DNA of 64,000 nucleotides from the NCBI RefSeq assembly GCF_039982735.1, contig NZ_JBDWXV010000010.1:124001-188000 (forward strand), given 5' to 3'. Below are positions 1 to 8,442 of this stretch, piece by piece. The position numbers and the translations under genes were made by a program. The notes under the pieces are model-generated. The model ran no database searches. It worked only from the letters and a program-made list of their open reading frames with translations, and was not told the DNA's origin. Every line of letters starts with the position of its first letter. The stretch's first letter is position 1. The DNA comes from Saccharospirillum sp039982735. GTDB lineage: Bacteria; Pseudomonadota; Gammaproteobacteria; Pseudomonadales; Natronospirillaceae.

Positions 1-260
1 TAGTAGCCGTCGCCGATTTCAGTAATGCCCGTCAGGAACAGGCCACCGTCGTACATGATGGCGTAGCCGCAGATCAGGTACATGGTGCAGGAAATGGAAT
101 ACAGGGCCACGTTCTTGGTCAGAATTTCCGTGGTGTTCTTGGCGCGAACCAGGCCAGCTTCGAGCATGGAGAAGCCCGCTGCCATCCACATCACCAGAGC
201 GCCACAGATCAGAAAGTAAAATGTATCGAGTGCGTATTGTACTTGCGTCAATTCGTTCAT
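1..260 (-). CDS. amtB: Ammonium transporter AmtB, N-terminal part (runs off window)
   Basis: The minus-strand reading frame begins MNELTQVQYALDTFYFLICG and continues with ALVMWMAAGFSMLEAGLVRAK, the typical first membrane helix of Amt/Mep/Rh ammonium channels, followed by a second hydrophobic helix. About 86 residues are present and the rest lies left of the window. The start at 260 has a GGGAGAG ribosome site just upstream. It lies 30 bp after the stop of the PII gene, the widespread glnK-amtB arrangement in which GlnK plugs the channel when nitrogen is plentiful. Expression is expected from the sigma-54-like promoter upstream of glnK. The partial sequence has no sign of damage. Confidence 0.93.
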   Translation of the reverse strand, partial: MNELTQVQYALDTFYFLICGALVMWMAAGFSMLEAGLVRAKNTTEILTKNVALYSISCTMYLICGYAIMYDGGLFLTGITEIGDGY

Positions 261-290
261 TGTTCAGTCTCTCCCGTTAGTCAACCCGGC

Positions 291-629
291 TCAGATCGCG
301 TCGTTGCCAGTTTCGCCGGTACGAATGCGAATCGCCTGTTCCAGCGGGGTCACAAAGATCTTGCCGTCACCAATTTTTCCGGTGTTGGCGGCCTTGGTAA
401 TCGATTCGATGGCGCGGTCGAGCAGTTCGTCTGAAATACCGACCTCAACCTTCACCTTGGGCAAAAAATCCACCACGTACTCTGCGCCGCGATAGAGTTC
501 GGTGTGGCCTTTCTGACGACCAAAGCCTTTCACTTCAGTCACGGTAATGCCCTGCACGCCAATTTCTGACAGCGCTTCGCGGACGTCGTCCAACTTAAAG
601 GGCTTGATAATGGCTGATACGAGTTTCAT
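291..629 (-). CDS. glnK: Nitrogen regulatory protein PII (GlnK/GlnB family)
   Basis: A 112-residue PII signalling protein starting MKLVSAIIKPFKLDDVREAL. The T-loop carries ELYRGAEYVVDFLPK, with the uridylylation tyrosine at position 51, and the C-terminal signature KIGDGKIFV is present. PII senses 2-oxoglutarate and ATP/ADP and, when it is the GlnK type, binds and blocks AmtB. The start at 629 was chosen over a longer upstream reading because PII proteins begin at exactly this methionine and AGGAG lies 9 bases upstream. It is the first gene of a glnK-amtB operon; the coupling to amtB favours GlnK over GlnB. Confidence 0.95.
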   Translation of the reverse strand: MKLVSAIIKPFKLDDVREALSEIGVQGITVTEVKGFGRQKGHTELYRGAEYVVDFLPKVKVEVGISDELLDRAIESITKAANTGKIGDGKIFVTPLEQAIRIRTGETGNDAI

Positions 630-780
630 GTCGTTCACTCCTGTTGATTCCACCGTTGCGCTGAGAATCAGCACCGGCCCGAGGGTTTGGCCGCCACGAT
701 CAGTGCGGCAGCCGGTCACCCGAGTTACAATGTCCAATGCAACGGTTGGCTGCGATTGGTTTCATCCGTGGAGGGTCTAT

Positions 781-796
781 AGCGAAGCCCGTGCCA
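781..796 (-). promoter_or_regulatory. Sigma-54 (RpoN) type promoter for glnK-amtB
   Basis: Read on the minus strand this is TGGCACGGGCTTCGCT, which matches the RpoN consensus (TGGCAC, five bases, TTGCA/T) at all but one of the informative positions. The -24 GG and -12 GC are 10 bases apart, as required. Transcription would start near 770, giving a leader of about 140 bases before glnK. A nitrogen-controlled glnK-amtB operon is the textbook setting for such a promoter. Confidence 0.75.
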
Positions 797-860
797 ACTC
801 GACTAACCCTTTAATATCAAGCAGTTAGCCATTGAACTGCGTCACAAACCGCGATGAGAC

Positions 861-893
861 GCACTGATTTGGAGCGCTGCACAATAAGTGTGC
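861..893. promoter_or_regulatory. Two tandem NtrC-like binding sites
   Basis: GCACTGATTTGGAGC (861-875) and GCACAATAAGTGTGC (879-893) each keep the GCAC...GC frame of the NtrC site GCACCA-NNN-TGGTGC at about 9 of 12 informative positions. They lie roughly 90-120 bases upstream of the predicted glnK transcription start, where NtrC enhancer sites are normally found. They also sit just before ubiK on the other strand. The match is by eye and not exact. Confidence 0.5.
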
Positions 894-923
894 GGCATGA
901 AAGCACCCCGATGGAGCACAGCC

Positions 924-1172
924 ATGAAACTGCCCGAAGACCTACTCGACCAGATCAGCCGTCAGGCGAGTGAACTGTTCAGCCAGGGCCAGCAGGCCCG
1001 CAGCGAGGTGCGCCAGAACCTGCGCAGCTTAATGCAATCACAACTGAGCAAACTCGATGTCGTCAGCCGCGAGGAATTCGAAGCGCAACAGGCCGTGCTG
1101 CAGCGCACCCGCGAGCAGCTGGCCGACCTTGAGCAACAACTGGCCGACCTGGAAAGCCGGTTCAAGCCGTGA
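924..1172 (+). CDS. ubiK: UbiK-family ubiquinone biosynthesis accessory factor (BMFP domain)
   Basis: An 82-residue protein, MKLPEDLLDQISRQASELFS at its start, with an amphipathic N-terminal helix and a C-terminal coiled coil rich in E, Q and L (roughly residues 45-80), ending LADLEQQLADLESRFKP. This is the BMFP/YqiC architecture; UbiK forms a complex with UbiJ that helps the late ubiquinone hydroxylases under aerobic conditions. The start at 924 was preferred over an in-frame start 36 bases earlier because family members begin at MKLP-like sequences and a GGAG lies just upstream. It is divergent from glnK, as in many gammaproteobacteria. Confidence 0.85.
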   Translation: MKLPEDLLDQISRQASELFSQGQQARSEVRQNLRSLMQSQLSKLDVVSREEFEAQQAVLQRTREQLADLEQQLADLESRFKP

Positions 1173-1244
1173 CTTCCGCCACTGGCCCGGGCCAGGCACT
1201 CGCCTACACTCACTGACATCTGGTTCCCAGCGGAGAGAGACACG

Positions 1245-1850
1245 ATGCGCACCAACCCATTGATCGCCCCGGCACTGGCCGGCACTGCCTTACTGTTGCT
1301 ATGCCTGCCTGTCCAAGCATCTGACCACACAAAAACAGCGCTGATCGATATGGAAGATGCGCGTTCGGGGGGCTTTGGCGGGCCCCTGGTCAAGTTGGGG
1401 ACGATCAACGGTGACAATGCCGTCATGATCGGTGGCGAGGGTGGCGCAACCTTCACTTCCGGCCCCCATTCGCTGATCATCGGCGGTGCCGGGTACGGCC
1501 TGGTCAATGAGCTGGAATGGGACGACACCGGGCGCAAACTGGAGATGGGCTATGCGGGCTTGCTGATGGGCTATACCCACCAGCCCGACCGGGTGGTGCA
1601 CTGGGAAAGCAAAGTATTGCTGGGGGCGGGAAATGTATCCATCGTCGACAGCGGCGGCAGCAACGATGAAGATGCCAACTTCCTGGTCAGCGAATTCAGT
1701 CTCTCAGGCGAGGTCAATGTGACCGACTTTCTGGAAATCGGCATCGGCGGTGCCTACCGGCTGACCAGCGAACCGCTGATCGACAACCTGGATGCCGGCG
1801 ACATTTCCGGCCCAAGCGTATTCATCAGCTTCCAGTTCGGGCAGATTTAA
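1245..1850 (+). CDS. Hypothetical exported, probably outer-membrane beta-barrel protein
   Basis: 201 residues. A clear Sec signal peptide covers residues 1-25 (hydrophobic run LAGTALLLLCLPVQA, cleavage after VQA). The mature part has many short stretches alternating polar and hydrophobic residues with glycines (for example GGAGYGLVNELEW, LEMGYAGLLMGYTHQ) and ends in FISFQFGQI, which resembles a beta-barrel membrane strand, though the last residue is not aromatic. I do not recognise a named family. GGAGAG precedes the start by 8 bases. It converges on the aspartoacylase gene with a palindromic repeat between them. Confidence 0.75.
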   Translation: MRTNPLIAPALAGTALLLLCLPVQASDHTKTALIDMEDARSGGFGGPLVKLGTINGDNAVMIGGEGGATFTSGPHSLIIGGAGYGLVNELEWDDTGRKLEMGYAGLLMGYTHQPDRVVHWESKVLLGAGNVSIVDSGGSNDEDANFLVSEFSLSGEVNVTDFLEIGIGGAYRLTSEPLIDNLDAGDISGPSVFISFQFGQI

Positions 1851-1884
1851 CTCCGAGTTTAACTTTCCTAGGGGCCTGGAATCC

Positions 1885-2083
1885 GTGTCAGGCACCGGGT
1901 ATACCTATACGGGTGGTGCGACACATCGCCCGGCATGAACCCATCCATGGGGCCTAGGCTTCGGGATATGAATCCCCTCCCTGGGATTCACCCTTCGGGC
2001 TCGCTGCGCTCATGCTAAAACGCTCCAAGCGTTTTAGTCCATGCTTCAGACTTCCCCAGATAGGTACACCCGGCACCAGACAC
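1885..2083 (-). repeat. Palindromic repeat family, copy A (long form)
   Basis: 199 bp, bounded by GTGTCAGGCACCGGGTATAC and the approximate reverse complement of that end. The inner part carries the family core (AACCCATCCATGGGGCCTAG) and the long-form insert with a hairpin CTAAAACGCT/AGCGTTTTAG, a GAATCCC/GGGATTC hairpin and the motif CCCTTCGGGCTCGC. It lies between convergent gene ends. Copy B is the same element in the opposite direction about 1.1 kb away, on the other side of the aspartoacylase gene. Confidence 0.9.
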
Positions 2084-2114
2084 TCAGTTCGTTGTTAAAT
2101 TTAAAGAGTCGTTG

Positions 2115-3011
2115 TCAAACAGGCAAAGGGATATCAATCTTACGCATCAGGCTCAGCCCGATGTGCTGATCATAATAAGCCGCTTCATTGATGAAGGCCC
2201 CGTACAGGGTTTCGGTGCCTTCATAATTCAGGGTTTCACCTTCCAGTGTAATGAACAGCGGGTCGCCCGGCTGAATGGGCTGGTAATCGGTGTCTTGCCG
2301 ATCGGGATGAATCATCGCTGTCAGCTCACCGCGTTCGTTTTCCGGTAACTTCAGCTTCTCGACAAACTGGAACCCTGGCAAAGACGCTGGCAATTCCGGC
2401 TGGTTGCCCGCGCGCACGGCCGCCAGGTAATCCAGCCCAAAGCGGGTTGCCTGGCGTGTTTTGTCAAACACATCCCAGCGCAGCATGCCCTGTGGCACTG
2501 GCCCTACCTCCACCAGTAAACCATGATGTTTAGCCAGTGAGATCAGGAAATTATCGCTTAGCCGGTCTTCCGGTTCGTAGAACAGCGTGACCTCAGGCAT
2601 TTGCTGTTTGATGTAGAACGCCATGCCCACCACCAGGGCATCGTCTGATTTGATCACCAGGGTCGTCCCCATGTTCGCGGTGGTGGTGTGCAGATCGATT
2701 ATAAAGTCGACGCGAGGCGCATCTTTCGGCCCCAGCAGGGTATTTAGCGACTTGGCGCGGTTTTGCTCGTAACCACAGAGACTATGGTCCGAAAGATCAT
2801 CCCAGCTGAACTGCCGGTTCAGATCCTGATCCAGATAGCGCCGGTTGCAGCCATTGGCCTTGGGGTTGGCCAGATGCAATTCGGTCACCAGGCCATCCCG
2901 GCAGATTTCTTCGGGGTTGTTGCGCCAGTGCTTGAGCAAATGCACCCCGGTAAGCTCGTTACCGTGGGTACCGCCAGTGATGGCAACGTGTTTGATCGGG
3001 GATGTCGACAT
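2115..3011 (-). CDS. Aspartoacylase / N-acyl-aspartate amidohydrolase (zinc-dependent)
   Basis: 298 residues. The N-terminal ITGGTHGNELTGVHLLKHW supplies the zinc-binding His and Glu; NPKANGCNRRYLDQDLNRQF contributes the substrate-binding arginines; and IIDLHTTTANMGTTL supplies the third zinc histidine. These are the motifs of aspartoacylase (succinylglutamate desuccinylase/AstE superfamily), and the order and spacing match the aspartoacylase branch better than AstE. It removes the acetyl group from N-acetylated amino acids, most likely N-acetylaspartate. No arginine succinyltransferase genes are nearby, which argues against AstE. It stands alone between inverted copies A and B of the palindromic repeat. 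Confidence 0.85.
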   Translation of the reverse strand: MSTSPIKHVAITGGTHGNELTGVHLLKHWRNNPEEICRDGLVTELHLANPKANGCNRRYLDQDLNRQFSWDDLSDHSLCGYEQNRAKSLNTLLGPKDAPRVDFIIDLHTTTANMGTTLVIKSDDALVVGMAFYIKQQMPEVTLFYEPEDRLSDNFLISLAKHHGLLVEVGPVPQGMLRWDVFDKTRQATRFGLDYLAAVRAGNQPELPASLPGFQFVEKLKLPENERGELTAMIHPDRQDTDYQPIQPGDPLFITLEGETLNYEGTETLYGAFINEAAYYDQHIGLSLMRKIDIPLPV

Positions 3012-3178
3012 GAGGCACCTGCTTGGCTTGGCTGTATTCTCCTACCCAGTATGAGGTAGTTGGAGAAAAAGCCAATCCCCCACCCTATTCATCCTACCCA
3101 AGGCGATCGGAGAGATGGGTCATACAGGGCGTTGGTGGGTATTACTCAATCTATAGTTCGGTGTTCACGACCAATAAA

Positions 3179-3377
3179 GTGTCAGGTGCCGGGTGTGCCT
3201 ATCCGGGGAAGTCTGAAACATGGACTAAAACGCCAGGAGCGTTTTAGCATGAGCGTCGCGAGCCCGAAGGGTGAATCCCATGGAGGGGATTCATATCATT
3301 CAGTCTAGGCCCCATGGACGGGTTTATGCCGGGCGATGTGTCGCACCACCCGTATAGGCATACCCGGTGCCTGACAC
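3179..3377 (+). repeat. Palindromic repeat family, copy B (long form)
   Basis: 199 bp, starting GTGTCAGGTGCCGGGTGTGC and ending CCGGTGCCTGACAC. It is the inverted counterpart of copy A. The insert ACTAAAACGC...GCGTTTTAG and GAGCCCGAAGGGTGAATCCC is present between CATGG and CTAGGCCCCATGGACGG. The 410-base gap between the aspartoacylase start and the oxygenase end holds this element plus about 165 bases in which I see only short C-rich/G-rich inverted stretches. Confidence 0.9.
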
Positions 3378-3420
3378 GGACTCCTGGCACCAAGGCATAT
3401 GCCGACCACCGAAACGCCTG

Positions 3421-4350
3421 TTACTTAACCAGCCCAATCTCGCGTAGCCGCTCCATCAGGTATTCATCGCTGGTGATCGGCGGGTAGCGTTTCGGGTTGT
3501 CTTCGGTGACGCACTGCGGCAGGGCATCCAGCGAAGTACCCGGGTTCGGGTGGACAAAGAACGGAATGGAGAACCGCGATACCTTGCCGGCCTCGCCTTT
3601 GGGGTTAACGACACGGTGCGTGGTTGAAGGCAGCACGTGGTTGGTCAGGCGTTGCAGCATGTCACCGACGTTGCAGACGATGGTGCCTTCAATCATCGAA
3701 ATGCCAACCCACTCGCCGCGCATGTTCTTCACTTCCAGCCCTTCCTGCTCGGAACCGACCAGCAGCGTGATCAGGTTGATGTCTTCGTGAGCGCCGGCGC
3801 GAACGTTGGGCAAATTCGGGTCGGTGATGGGCGGGTAATGCAACGGCCGGAGAATGCTGTTGCCGTAGTTAACCTTTTCGTCGAAATAGTGCCGGTCTTC
3901 GCCGATAAACAAGGCAAAAGCTTGCAACAGTTCCTGAGACAGCGCATCCAGCTCGTAGTAGAGCCGCAGCATGGTGTCTTTGAACTCGGGCACTTCTTCT
4001 GGCCAGACGTTCGGGGTCAAGTCTTTGTGGGGGGCTTCGCCTTCGATCTCGCGGCCCACATGCCAGAACTCTTTCAGGTCGACGTGTTCTGCGTTCTTGG
4101 CAATCTCGGTACCAAAGGGGGTATAACCCCGGGTGCCGCCATTGTTTTTGAAATAGGCTTTCTTGGTGTCATCGGGCAGCGCGAAGACTTTTTCGGCCGC
4201 GCGCAGGGCGTTAATGGCCACTGACGAATCGATGCCATGGCCGGTAATGCCAGCAAAGCCCCAGGCTTGATAGGCCGCGCCCATTTCCTGAACAAAGCCT
4301 TCGGGGTCGGTTTTGAAACGGCGTAAATCGAGCGTAGGAATGGTGTTCAT
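3421..4350 (-). CDS. 2-oxoglutarate/Fe(II) oxygenase, isopenicillin-N-synthase-like family
   Basis: 309 residues. The N-terminal DIOX_N-type region (IPTLDLRRF... WGFAGITGHGI) is followed by the jelly-roll with the iron ligands: HEDINLITLL (HxD pair) and TTHRVVNPKGEAGKVSRFSI (third His and the 2OG-binding Arg-x-Ser). These proteins oxidise small substrates using O2 and 2-oxoglutarate. It is the last gene of the BMP transporter cluster, 176 bp downstream of the second permease and on the same strand, so its substrate is probably an imported nucleoside or base; that is inference. The substrate cannot be read from the sequence. Confidence 0.87.
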   Translation of the reverse strand: MNTIPTLDLRRFKTDPEGFVQEMGAAYQAWGFAGITGHGIDSSVAINALRAAEKVFALPDDTKKAYFKNNGGTRGYTPFGTEIAKNAEHVDLKEFWHVGREIEGEAPHKDLTPNVWPEEVPEFKDTMLRLYYELDALSQELLQAFALFIGEDRHYFDEKVNYGNSILRPLHYPPITDPNLPNVRAGAHEDINLITLLVGSEQEGLEVKNMRGEWVGISMIEGTIVCNVGDMLQRLTNHVLPSTTHRVVNPKGEAGKVSRFSIPFFVHPNPGTSLDALPQCVTEDNPKRYPPITSDEYLMERLREIGLVK

Positions 4351-4391
4351 ATCGGCAGTCTCTCGTTCAGGCGATGCCTGATAATACGGTT

Positions 4392-4427
4392 ATCCCCCGC
4401 TACGGTGAAAATGCCGCAGCGGGGGAT
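4392..4427 (-). other. Intercistronic hairpin between permease and oxygenase genes
   Basis: ATCCCCCGCT pairs with AGCGGGGGAT across a 16-base loop that can itself pair partly. A second GC-rich hairpin (GGCCGGG/CCCCGGCC) lies at about 4501-4523, directly after the permease stop. Neither has a T-run, so they look more like mRNA-stabilising or processing stems than intrinsic terminators. Confidence 0.5.
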
Positions 4428-4526
4428 GGTCTCAGTGAGATCCCGAATCTTGTCGGGTGAGGCGTTTATTCACCTTCTAATCTCAAGTGTGTGACTGACC
4501 CGGCCGGGGATCACCCGGCCCAATGA

Positions 4527-5513
4527 TCAGGCACGTTCTTTCACGTAGGGTTTGCCAATGGCCTTGGGCGCTACAGCGCGGCCAATAAAGCCACCCAGCA
4601 ATACAACGGTCAGAATGTACGGCAATGCCTCTACCAACTGCACCGGCACTTCAAAGCCAAGGATGATGGCCCCCTGGCTGCGGTCGGCAATGGCTTGCAA
4701 GGCCCCGAACAGCAAACAGGCCAGCATGGTGGTTTTAGGCCGCCACTTGCCGAAAATCAGTGCTGCCAGTGCCATGTAGCCTTTACCGGCACTCATGTTC
4801 GGCGAGAACTGGGCGGTCAGTGCCACGGCCAGATACACACCGGCAAAGCCCGCCAAAACGCCACACACCAGCAACGCCAGGTAGCGCACCTGTGTTACAG
4901 AAATACCAGCCGTATCGACGGCCTGGGGGTTTTCACCCGTGGCCCGCAGACGCAAACCAAAACGGGTGCGGAACAGCACGAACCAGCACAGCGGCACCGC
5001 CAAAAAGGCCAGGTACACCAGAATATAGTGACCACTGAGTAATTCGGAGTAGATGCCACCGATAATCGGCACATCGGCCAGGGCATCAGCAAAGGGGAAC
5101 ACGATCGGCTCGAAGCGAGCGTTCAGCTCCTCGGCCCGGCTGACCAGGTTGGGCGTATTACCGCCCTGGCTGAACCAGTAGTTCCCCACCGCCGCCGTCA
5201 GGCCCGCAGCCAGAATATTGATCGCCAGACCCGAGACCACATGGTCACCGTTGTGGGTGACGGTGGCAAAGGCGTGCAGTTGGGCAAAGACAACCGAGGC
5301 CATGATGCCCGCGAGCAGGCCCATCCACGGCGAGCCGGTGTAATAGGCCGCCGAGGCACCGGCGAAGGCGCTGATCAGGATCTTGCCTTCCAGTGCAATG
5401 TTCACAATGCCCGAGCGCTCGGAAAACATGCCGGCCAGTGCGGCAAAAATCAGCGGCGTGGCATTACGCAGAGTGGCGTCCAGAATCAGAATAATGCTGT
5501 CGAATAGTTCCAT
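4527..5513 (-). CDS. ABC transporter permease, BMP/nucleoside type (second permease)
   Basis: 328 residues with about nine hydrophobic segments. The sequence ERSGIVNIALEGKILISAFAG is the hallmark of the BPD_transp_2 permeases that partner BMP-family binding proteins (NupC/YufQ-like). It forms the inner-membrane channel with the larger permease encoded just upstream; the two genes are separated by 2 bp. The C-terminus PKAIGKPYVKERA is cytoplasmic. It is part of a transporter likely to import nucleosides or purine bases. Confidence 0.9.
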   Translation of the reverse strand: MELFDSIILILDATLRNATPLIFAALAGMFSERSGIVNIALEGKILISAFAGASAAYYTGSPWMGLLAGIMASVVFAQLHAFATVTHNGDHVVSGLAINILAAGLTAAVGNYWFSQGGNTPNLVSRAEELNARFEPIVFPFADALADVPIIGGIYSELLSGHYILVYLAFLAVPLCWFVLFRTRFGLRLRATGENPQAVDTAGISVTQVRYLALLVCGVLAGFAGVYLAVALTAQFSPNMSAGKGYMALAALIFGKWRPKTTMLACLLFGALQAIADRSQGAIILGFEVPVQLVEALPYILTVVLLGGFIGRAVAPKAIGKPYVKERA

Positions 5514-5515
5514 GA

Positions 5516-6646
5516 TCAGGCCTCCGCCGCGAGTTCTTCAGAGGCCTTTCTGCGGTTACTGGTTACCCGCAAATAGAGCCGTTCAATCGGATGCTTCATC
5601 ATGTTTTGCAAGGCGCCCGAGAACAGGATAACCAACCCCTGCAACACAACAACAATGCGTGCGTCCACCGAGTATTCGAACTGCAGTTCACTGCCACCCT
5701 GGGTGAGGAAGCCAAACAGCAAACTGGCGATCACGATGCCGAATGGGTGATTGCGCCCCATCAGAGCAACCGCAATACCGGTGAAACCCATTTGGTTGAC
5801 CAGATTCAGTTTGATCTGGTGGGCTTCGCCCTGCACCACGTTCAGCGCCATAAAGCCGGCCAAACCACCGCCAATAATCATGATCATGATGACAGTGCCC
5901 GGAATGCTGATGCCACCGTACTGGGCACCGGAGGCATTGCTGCCCATGGCCCGTACTTCATAGCCCCAGCGAGTCCGCCAGAGGAAGAACCAGACGGCAA
6001 AGGCAACAAACAGCGCCCAGAACATCGACAGGTTAAGCGGCGAACGGTCAATTGAAATACCAATCAACGCCAGCGCTTCATGCATCTTCGGGATCCAGGA
6101 AGACGGATCAAAGACCGCACTTTCCACCGACATGGTGCCGGCCGGTTTCATGAAGTTGATCAGCAGGTAGTTCATCAGCGAGGCGGCGATGAAGTTGAAC
6201 ATGATGGTGGTAATAACGATGTGCGAGCCGCGCTTGGCCTGCAGCCAGGCGGGAATCAGCGCCCAGAGGCCACCGAACACAAAGGCCGCAATAATGCTGA
6301 TCGGCAGCAACACAATGAACGGCACATGGCCGCCCAGCCCCAGACAGACCAGGCCCACGCCCAGTGCACCGATATAGGCCTGGCCTTCACCGCCGATATT
6401 GAACATACCGGCCTGAAACACCACCGCCACGGCCAGCCCGGTAAAGATGTAGCTGGTCATGTAATAGAGGGTGTAGCCCCAGCCATAGGAGCTGCCAAAG
6501 GCGCCATAAACCATGGCCTGTAACGCATCGAGCGGATTAATGTTCAGATACCAGAAGACCAGAGCCGCTGCCAGGGCAGCCATGGCCACGTTGGCCAGGG
6601 GGATGACCCCCACGGTAATCCAGGCGGGTATACGGTGTTGACTCAT
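5516..6646 (-). CDS. ABC transporter permease, BMP/nucleoside type (first permease)
   Basis: 376 residues, multi-pass. AMFNIGGEGQ-type signature is present (FQAGMFNIGGEGQAYIGALG), as is the conserved MGFTGIAVALMGRNHPFGIV stretch typical of YufP/NupB permeases. Its start overlaps the ATPase stop by 4 bp (ATGA), indicating translational coupling. With the neighbouring permease it makes the heterodimeric membrane part of the importer. Confidence 0.9.
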   Translation of the reverse strand: MSQHRIPAWITVGVIPLANVAMAALAAALVFWYLNINPLDALQAMVYGAFGSSYGWGYTLYYMTSYIFTGLAVAVVFQAGMFNIGGEGQAYIGALGVGLVCLGLGGHVPFIVLLPISIIAAFVFGGLWALIPAWLQAKRGSHIVITTIMFNFIAASLMNYLLINFMKPAGTMSVESAVFDPSSWIPKMHEALALIGISIDRSPLNLSMFWALFVAFAVWFFLWRTRWGYEVRAMGSNASGAQYGGISIPGTVIMIMIIGGGLAGFMALNVVQGEAHQIKLNLVNQMGFTGIAVALMGRNHPFGIVIASLLFGFLTQGGSELQFEYSVDARIVVVLQGLVILFSGALQNMMKHPIERLYLRVTSNRRKASEELAAEA

Positions 6647-8220
6647 GCTGGTTCCTCCGCCTGCAACGCCTTGATTTCATCGGGAACAATGTTGGCCATC
6701 ATCAGGCCAAGTGTCCGTTCGTCGGCTTTGTCGGCCGGTACTTCACCGACGATGGTGCCGTCGAACATCACCAGAATGCGGTCTGAGAGCGAGCGGATTT
6801 CATCCAGCTCAACCGAGACCAGCAAAATGGCCTTGCCCGCGTCGCGCATTTCCAGGATACGTTTGTGAATGGATTCGATCGCGCCAATGTCGACGCCCCG
6901 TGTTGGCTGCCCAATCAGCAGGACATCCGGGTTCTGTTCAATTTCGCGGGCAATCACCAGCTTTTGCTGATTGCCCCCGGAAAAGTTGGCCGTTTTCAGA
7001 TAGGGATCCTGCGGGCGAACATCCCAGCGCTCCATCTTTTCTTTACAGTCTTCAATAATGGCGCCTTGCTTCATTTGCAGAGCACCGTTGTATTCATGAT
7101 TGCGGTGGTAGCCGAGCACAAAGGCTTCGTAGGCCGAAAACGTATTAATCAGGCCCATGCGATGCCGGTCTTCCGGAATGTGCCCGATGCCAGCCTTGCG
7201 CACTTGCGACGGGTTCATCGGGTGCTGGGCATCGAGGGTGTGGCCATTCAAATCGATGGTGCCACTGTCGACCGGAGTAATGCCCGCCAGCGTCTCCAGC
7301 AATTCAGACTGACCATTCCCGGAAACCCCGGCAATACCAACGATCTCGCCGGCACGCACATCCAGTGACACGTTATCGAGTCGTTTAACCCCGGCACTGT
7401 CAGTCATGCTCAGATTGCGCACAGACAGTTTTACATCACCCGGTGCGGAATCGCCTTTGTCGACTTGCAGCAAGACCTTGCGACCGACCATCAGCTCCGC
7501 CAGTTCTTCCTGGTTGGTCTCGGCCGTTTTTACATGGGCGACCATCTCGCCGCGTCGCATGACCGATACGTTATCGGTCGCCGCCAGAATTTCGCGTAAC
7601 TTGTGGGTAATCAGAATGACCGTGGTGCCCTGAGCCTTTAGCGAGTCGAGTACTTTGAACAGATGCTCGGTTTCCTGCGGGGTCAGCACGCCGGTGGGTT
7701 CGTCCAGAATCAGAATCCGGGCGCCGCGGTACAGCGCCTTGAGAATTTCGATGCGTTGCTGAAACCCGACCGACAATTCTTCAACGGGTTGGTCCAGCGG
7801 TACCGACAAGCCGAATTCATCCGATAACCGGTTCAGTTCAGTGCGGGCTTTATCGAGGCTGTCGTCAATCAGTTCACCACTCTCGGCGCCCAGAACGACG
7901 TTCTCCAGCGCAGTAAAGTTCTGAATCAGCATGAAATGCTGATGGACCATACCAATGCCCGACGCAATGGCGGTTTTGGAATCCCTGATCTTCAGCACCT
8001 TGCCATCGATGGCAATATCACCCTGGTCAGCTTCGTAAAAGCCGTAGATGATGCTCATCAGCGTGGACTTGCCAGCACCGTTTTCGCCGACGATACCGTG
8101 AATGGTGCCTTTTTCGACCTTCAGATCGATGTTTTTATTGGCATGTACCGCACCAAAGTGCTTGTCGATGCCGCGCAGCTCGAGGGCGTATTCTGCAGCA
8201 GAGTGGGTCTGGGCAGTCAT
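6643..8220 (-). CDS. ABC transporter ATP-binding protein with two nucleotide-binding domains (BMP/nucleoside type)
   Basis: 525 residues, a tandem ATPase like those of sugar/nucleoside importers. The first domain has Walker A GENGAGKSTL (about 45-54), signature SVGFQQRIEIL and Walker B ILILDEPTGVLTP. The second has a degenerate P-loop GVSGNGQSELLE, signature SGGNQQKLVIAR and IGQPTRGVDIGA. The degenerate second site is normal for this class (MglA/NupA/YufO-like). It couples ATP hydrolysis to uptake with the two permeases. A terminator-like hairpin separates it from the upstream binding-protein gene, so it is probably made at a lower level than that protein. Confidence 0.93.
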   Translation of the reverse strand: MTAQTHSAAEYALELRGIDKHFGAVHANKNIDLKVEKGTIHGIVGENGAGKSTLMSIIYGFYEADQGDIAIDGKVLKIRDSKTAIASGIGMVHQHFMLIQNFTALENVVLGAESGELIDDSLDKARTELNRLSDEFGLSVPLDQPVEELSVGFQQRIEILKALYRGARILILDEPTGVLTPQETEHLFKVLDSLKAQGTTVILITHKLREILAATDNVSVMRRGEMVAHVKTAETNQEELAELMVGRKVLLQVDKGDSAPGDVKLSVRNLSMTDSAGVKRLDNVSLDVRAGEIVGIAGVSGNGQSELLETLAGITPVDSGTIDLNGHTLDAQHPMNPSQVRKAGIGHIPEDRHRMGLINTFSAYEAFVLGYHRNHEYNGALQMKQGAIIEDCKEKMERWDVRPQDPYLKTANFSGGNQQKLVIAREIEQNPDVLLIGQPTRGVDIGAIESIHKRILEMRDAGKAILLVSVELDEIRSLSDRILVMFDGTIVGEVPADKADERTLGLMMANIVPDEIKALQAEEPA

Positions 8221-8323
8221 GGGTCACCCGGTCAGTAGAGGTTAATGGAAACGCTGTATGCTCTGAGAGTAGCCGAACATGCGTCGGGTCTCACTCGGTT
8301 CGGAAATCGTCCGAACCGGACGT

Positions 8324-8362
8324 CGCCCTCCCCGGGAGTCTGACAGACTCCTGGGGAGGGCG
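8324..8362. repeat. Near-perfect 39-bp inverted repeat in the BMP-ATPase gap
   Basis: CGCCCTCCCC and GGGGAGGGCG enclose GGGAGTCTG-A-CAGACTCC; only one position in each arm is unpaired. It lies 100 bases upstream of the ATPase start. In RNA it would be a very stable stem, able to protect the upstream binding-protein message from 3' decay. Confidence 0.7.
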
Positions 8363-8442
8363 TTAATAATACATCGGCCGGAACCGGGGCAGGCCCGGGA
8401 ACCGGCCGAAAGGGGAATGACTGACGAGAATCATCACCCCAA

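Noticed and set aside
870..900. A second sigma-54 promoter at GCACACTTATTGTGCA (minus strand)
   Set aside because: The -24 GG is missing; the dyad is better explained as an NtrC-like site.
2115..3011. AstE (succinylglutamate desuccinylase)
   Set aside because: The zinc site is shared, but the CNRRYLDQDLNRQF and DLHTTTANMG wording fits the aspartoacylase branch and no ast genes are near.
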